A stretch of DNA of 7,198 nucleotides, from contig CAIWRE010000400.1 of NCBI GenBank assembly GCA_903914985.1, forward strand, positions 1-7,198, given 5' to 3'. How positions within the stretch are numbered: position 1 is the first letter of the stretch; every line of letters begins with the position of its first letter. The DNA is from an uncultured beta proteobacterium. Its GTDB lineage: Bacteria; Pseudomonadota; Gammaproteobacteria; Burkholderiales; Burkholderiaceae_C. Shown one piece after another: positions 5,413 through 7,198 of this stretch. The translations under genes and the position numbers were made by a program. The notes beneath the pieces are model-generated. The model searched no databases and was not told the origin of the DNA. It saw nothing but the letters and a program-made list of their open reading frames with translations.

Positions 5413-6897
5413 ATGGATGTCTTGAACCAGCTCATGCAGGGCTTTGCCACGGCAGGAACGCCCATCAATCTGTTGTGGGCCTTTGTCGGTTGTGCACTTG
5501 GCACGGCTGTGGGCGTGCTGCCCGGCATTGGTCCGGCCACCGCCGTGGCGATGTTGTTGCCCATTACCTCGCAAGTGGACGCCACGGCGTCCATGATCTT
5601 TTTTGCCGGTATTTACTACGGCGCCATGTACGGTGGCTCGACGACCTCGATTTTGCTCAACACCCCCGGTGAAACGGCCAGCATGGTGACGGCCATGGAA
5701 GGCAACAAAATGGCCAAGAGCGGGCGTGCGGGCGCGGCGCTGGCCACAGCGGCAATAGGTTCGTTTGTGGCAGGCACCATCGCCACGATCATGGTCACCT
5801 TGTTCGCCCCGGTGGTGGCTCAATACGCAGTGCGTCTGGGGCCACCCGAATACTTCTGCCTTATGCTTCTGGCGCTCACCACAGTAAGTGCCGTACTGGG
5901 GCAAAGCACGTTGCGGGGCCTCGCCGCCTTGTTTGTCGGTTTGGCGATTGGGCTGATCGGCATGGACCAGATTACCGGCCAAGCACGCTACACCGGCGGC
6001 GTGCCCGAACTGCTGGACGGGGTGGAAATTGTGCTGGTGGCAGTAGGCTTGTTTGCCGTGGCGGAGGCTTTGCATGCCGTTTTATTTGAGGGCGCAAGCA
6101 CCGAGTCGCAAAACAAACTCAGCCGAGTGCGCATGACGGGCGCGGACTGGCGACGCTCGATCCCTGCCTGGCTGCGCGGCACCGCCATTGGTGCGCCCTT
6201 TGGCTGCATTCCGGCGGGTGGCACGGAGATCCCCACCTTTTTGAGTTACGCGGTAGAAAAAAAGCTGGCCCGTGGCGAGAACCTGGCCGAGTTTGGCAAG
6301 CAGGGCGCTATTGAAGGCGTCGCCGGGCCCGAGGCAGCCAACAACGCCACCGTCACCACGGCGCTGATCCCCTTGCTCACGCTGGGTATTCCGGTCAGCA
6401 ATACCACCGCTATTTTGCTGGGGGCGTTTCAAAACTACGGCATTCAACCCGGGCCTCAGTTGTTTACCAGCTCAGCATCCTTGGTGTGGGCCTTGATTGC
6501 CTCGCTCTACATTGGCAATGTGATGTTGCTGGTGCTCAACTTGCCGCTGGTGGGCCTGTGGGTCAAGCTGCTCAAAGTGCCCAAGGCGCAGCTCTATGCC
6601 GGCATTTTGATATTCGCCACCGTAGGCGCCTACGGCATGCGCCAAAGCGCGTTTGACCTGGTGCTGCTTTACGCCATCGGCGTGCTGGGTCTGGTGATGC
6701 GCCGCTTTGACTTTCCTACCGCACCGGTGGTGGTGGGCATGATTTTGGGCCCACTCGCGGAAGCCCAGTTGCGCAACGCACTGTCCATTGGCGAGGGGAA
6801 ATGGACGGTCTTTCTGGAGCGACCCATGTCCTTGGGATTGCTGGGCGTGGTGCTGGCCGTTTTGGTGCTTCCCCGGTTGTATAAGAAGCGCGGGTAA
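5413..6897 (+). CDS. tctA: TctA-family large membrane subunit of the tripartite tricarboxylate transporter
   Basis: TctA is the large permease subunit that moves the carboxylate across the inner membrane, in the known cases driven by an ion gradient. The 494 residues match the family (about 500) and form many hydrophobic helices, roughly ten to twelve. Conserved signatures are present in order: GVLPGIGPATAVAMLLPIT (34-52), YYGAMYGGSTTSILLNTPGE (68-87), PAGGTEIPTFLSYAVEKK (267-284) and FGKQGAIEGVAGPEAANNA (294-312). IPLLTLGIPVSNTTAILL comes next; many relatives have Gly where Val328 stands here. The protein ends in a basic YKKRG tail. Its ATG directly abuts the tctB stop in the same frame, with no strong ribosome binding site, which suggests coupled translation. 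There is no terminator before the FAH-family gene 20 nt downstream. Confidence 0.97.
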   Translation: MDVLNQLMQGFATAGTPINLLWAFVGCALGTAVGVLPGIGPATAVAMLLPITSQVDATASMIFFAGIYYGAMYGGSTTSILLNTPGETASMVTAMEGNKMAKSGRAGAALATAAIGSFVAGTIATIMVTLFAPVVAQYAVRLGPPEYFCLMLLALTTVSAVLGQSTLRGLAALFVGLAIGLIGMDQITGQARYTGGVPELLDGVEIVLVAVGLFAVAEALHAVLFEGASTESQNKLSRVRMTGADWRRSIPAWLRGTAIGAPFGCIPAGGTEIPTFLSYAVEKKLARGENLAEFGKQGAIEGVAGPEAANNATVTTALIPLLTLGIPVSNTTAILLGAFQNYGIQPGPQLFTSSASLVWALIASLYIGNVMLLVLNLPLVGLWVKLLKVPKAQLYAGILIFATVGAYGMRQSAFDLVLLYAIGVLGLVMRRFDFPTAPVVVGMILGPLAEAQLRNALSIGEGKWTVFLERPMSLGLLGVVLAVLVLPRLYKKRG

Positions 6898-6906
6898 ACC
6901 ACGCAC

Positions 6907-6912
6907 AAAGGA
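6907..6912 (+). promoter_or_regulatory. Ribosome binding site of the FAH-family gene
   Basis: AAAGGA lies five bases (CCATC) before the ATG at 6918, inside the 20-nt gap after tctA. It supports independent initiation of the downstream enzyme on a shared transcript. Confidence 0.7.
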
Positions 6913-6917
6913 CCATC

Positions 6918-7198
6918 ATGAAATTACTCCGCTATGGCCCGCAAGGTCAGGAAAAAGCAGGTGCACTGGGTACTGACGAGCGACTGCGTGATTTGTCCAT
7001 GCTGTTCGCCGATCTGGACGCATCCCACCTGGCGCCGCGCACGCTGGCTGCTTTGCGCGCGCTGAACGTTGACGCGCTACCCGTGGTGGAGGGCGCGCCC
7101 CGAATCGGTTGCCCGGTGGCGGACATCGGGAAAATTATTTGCGTGGGTCTGAATTACGCTGACCATGCCAAAGAAAGCGGCATGGAGCCGCCCAAAGA
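6918..7198 (+). CDS. Fumarylacetoacetate hydrolase (FAH) family enzyme, N-terminal part only
   Basis: The 93 visible residues begin MKLLRYGPQGQEKAG and run off the right edge. The first 65 or so match the N-terminal domain of single-chain FAH-family proteins of about 280-290 residues, including the pattern MKLLRYGP...KAGAL and an RDLS element. GKIICVGLNYADHAKESG (71-88) opens the catalytic domain, and its GLNYxxHAxE motif with His83 and Glu86 is diagnostic. Family members hydrolyse or hydrate 2-oxo or diketo acids: fumarylacetoacetate, ring-cleavage products of aromatics, ureidoglycolate, and 2,4-diketo-3-deoxy sugar acids. The start looks most like proteins annotated as ureidoglycolate lyase or diketo-deoxy-fuconate hydrolase, but the reaction cannot be decided from this fragment; metal ligands and substrate residues lie beyond the window. 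Its position 20 nt after tctA, with its own ribosome binding site, suggests it acts on the acid imported by TctCBA or a product of it. Confidence 0.92.
   Translation, partial: MKLLRYGPQGQEKAGALGTDERLRDLSMLFADLDASHLAPRTLAALRALNVDALPVVEGAPRIGCPVADIGKIICVGLNYADHAKESGMEPPK

Noticed and set aside
5293..6075. Minus-strand open frame of 260 codons
   Set aside because: It is antisense to tctB and tctA and His/Gln/Gly/Arg-rich; the sense frames carry strong TctB and TctA signatures.
6258..6264. A AAA AAG heptamer in the zero frame of tctA, matching the dnaX-type -1 slippery site
   Set aside because: It encodes an ordinary Glu-Lys-Lys cytoplasmic loop conserved in the family. A -1 shift would hit a stop after about 16 codons, and I see no supporting stem or upstream stimulator that would make this more than coincidence.

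Overview
The window reads as ordinary chromosome of a GC-rich betaproteobacterium, most likely order Burkholderiales and probably Comamonadaceae. This placement is an inference from high-GC codon use, the order ribBA/ribBX - ribH - nusB - PLP aminotransferase, and the presence of a tripartite tricarboxylate transporter (TTT) with a Bug/TctC-type binding protein, a family expanded in that group. Coding density is very high. I see no rRNA, tRNA, insertion sequence, CRISPR array or prophage.

Layout: positions 1-3827 hold five genes on the minus strand. Read in the direction of transcription they are hslR-like S4-domain protein (3827-3423), a ribBA gene of the ribBX type (3328-2192), ribH (2160-1687), nusB (1687-1154) and a class I/II aminotransferase (from 1141, running off the left edge a few residues before its expected end). 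From ribBA onward the genes are packed as one unit: 31 nt between ribBA and ribH, a 1-base stop/start overlap between ribH and nusB, and 12 nt between nusB and the aminotransferase. RibB makes dihydroxybutanone phosphate, which RibH condenses with the pyrimidine precursor to give lumazine. NusB is a transcription antitermination factor that commonly sits next to ribH.

A 104-bp divergent intergenic region (3828-3931) separates this block from four plus-strand genes: tctC (3932-4891), tctB (4891-5412), tctA (5413-6897) and the start of a fumarylacetoacetate hydrolase (FAH) family enzyme (from 6918, running off the right edge). tctC-tctB-tctA are joined without gaps and encode a complete transporter: periplasmic carboxylate-binding protein, small membrane subunit and large membrane subunit. 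The FAH enzyme follows 20 nt later and is probably co-transcribed, suggesting import plus catabolism of one organic or sugar acid whose identity the window does not reveal.

The most informative observation is that the C-terminal half of RibBA has lost the zinc cysteines and catalytic loop of GTP cyclohydrolase II, so it should be read as RibBX rather than as a bifunctional enzyme. I found no previously undescribed system here. The remaining findings are small: a perfect 13-bp palindrome in the divergent region, in-frame gene junctions, and the transporter-enzyme pairing.
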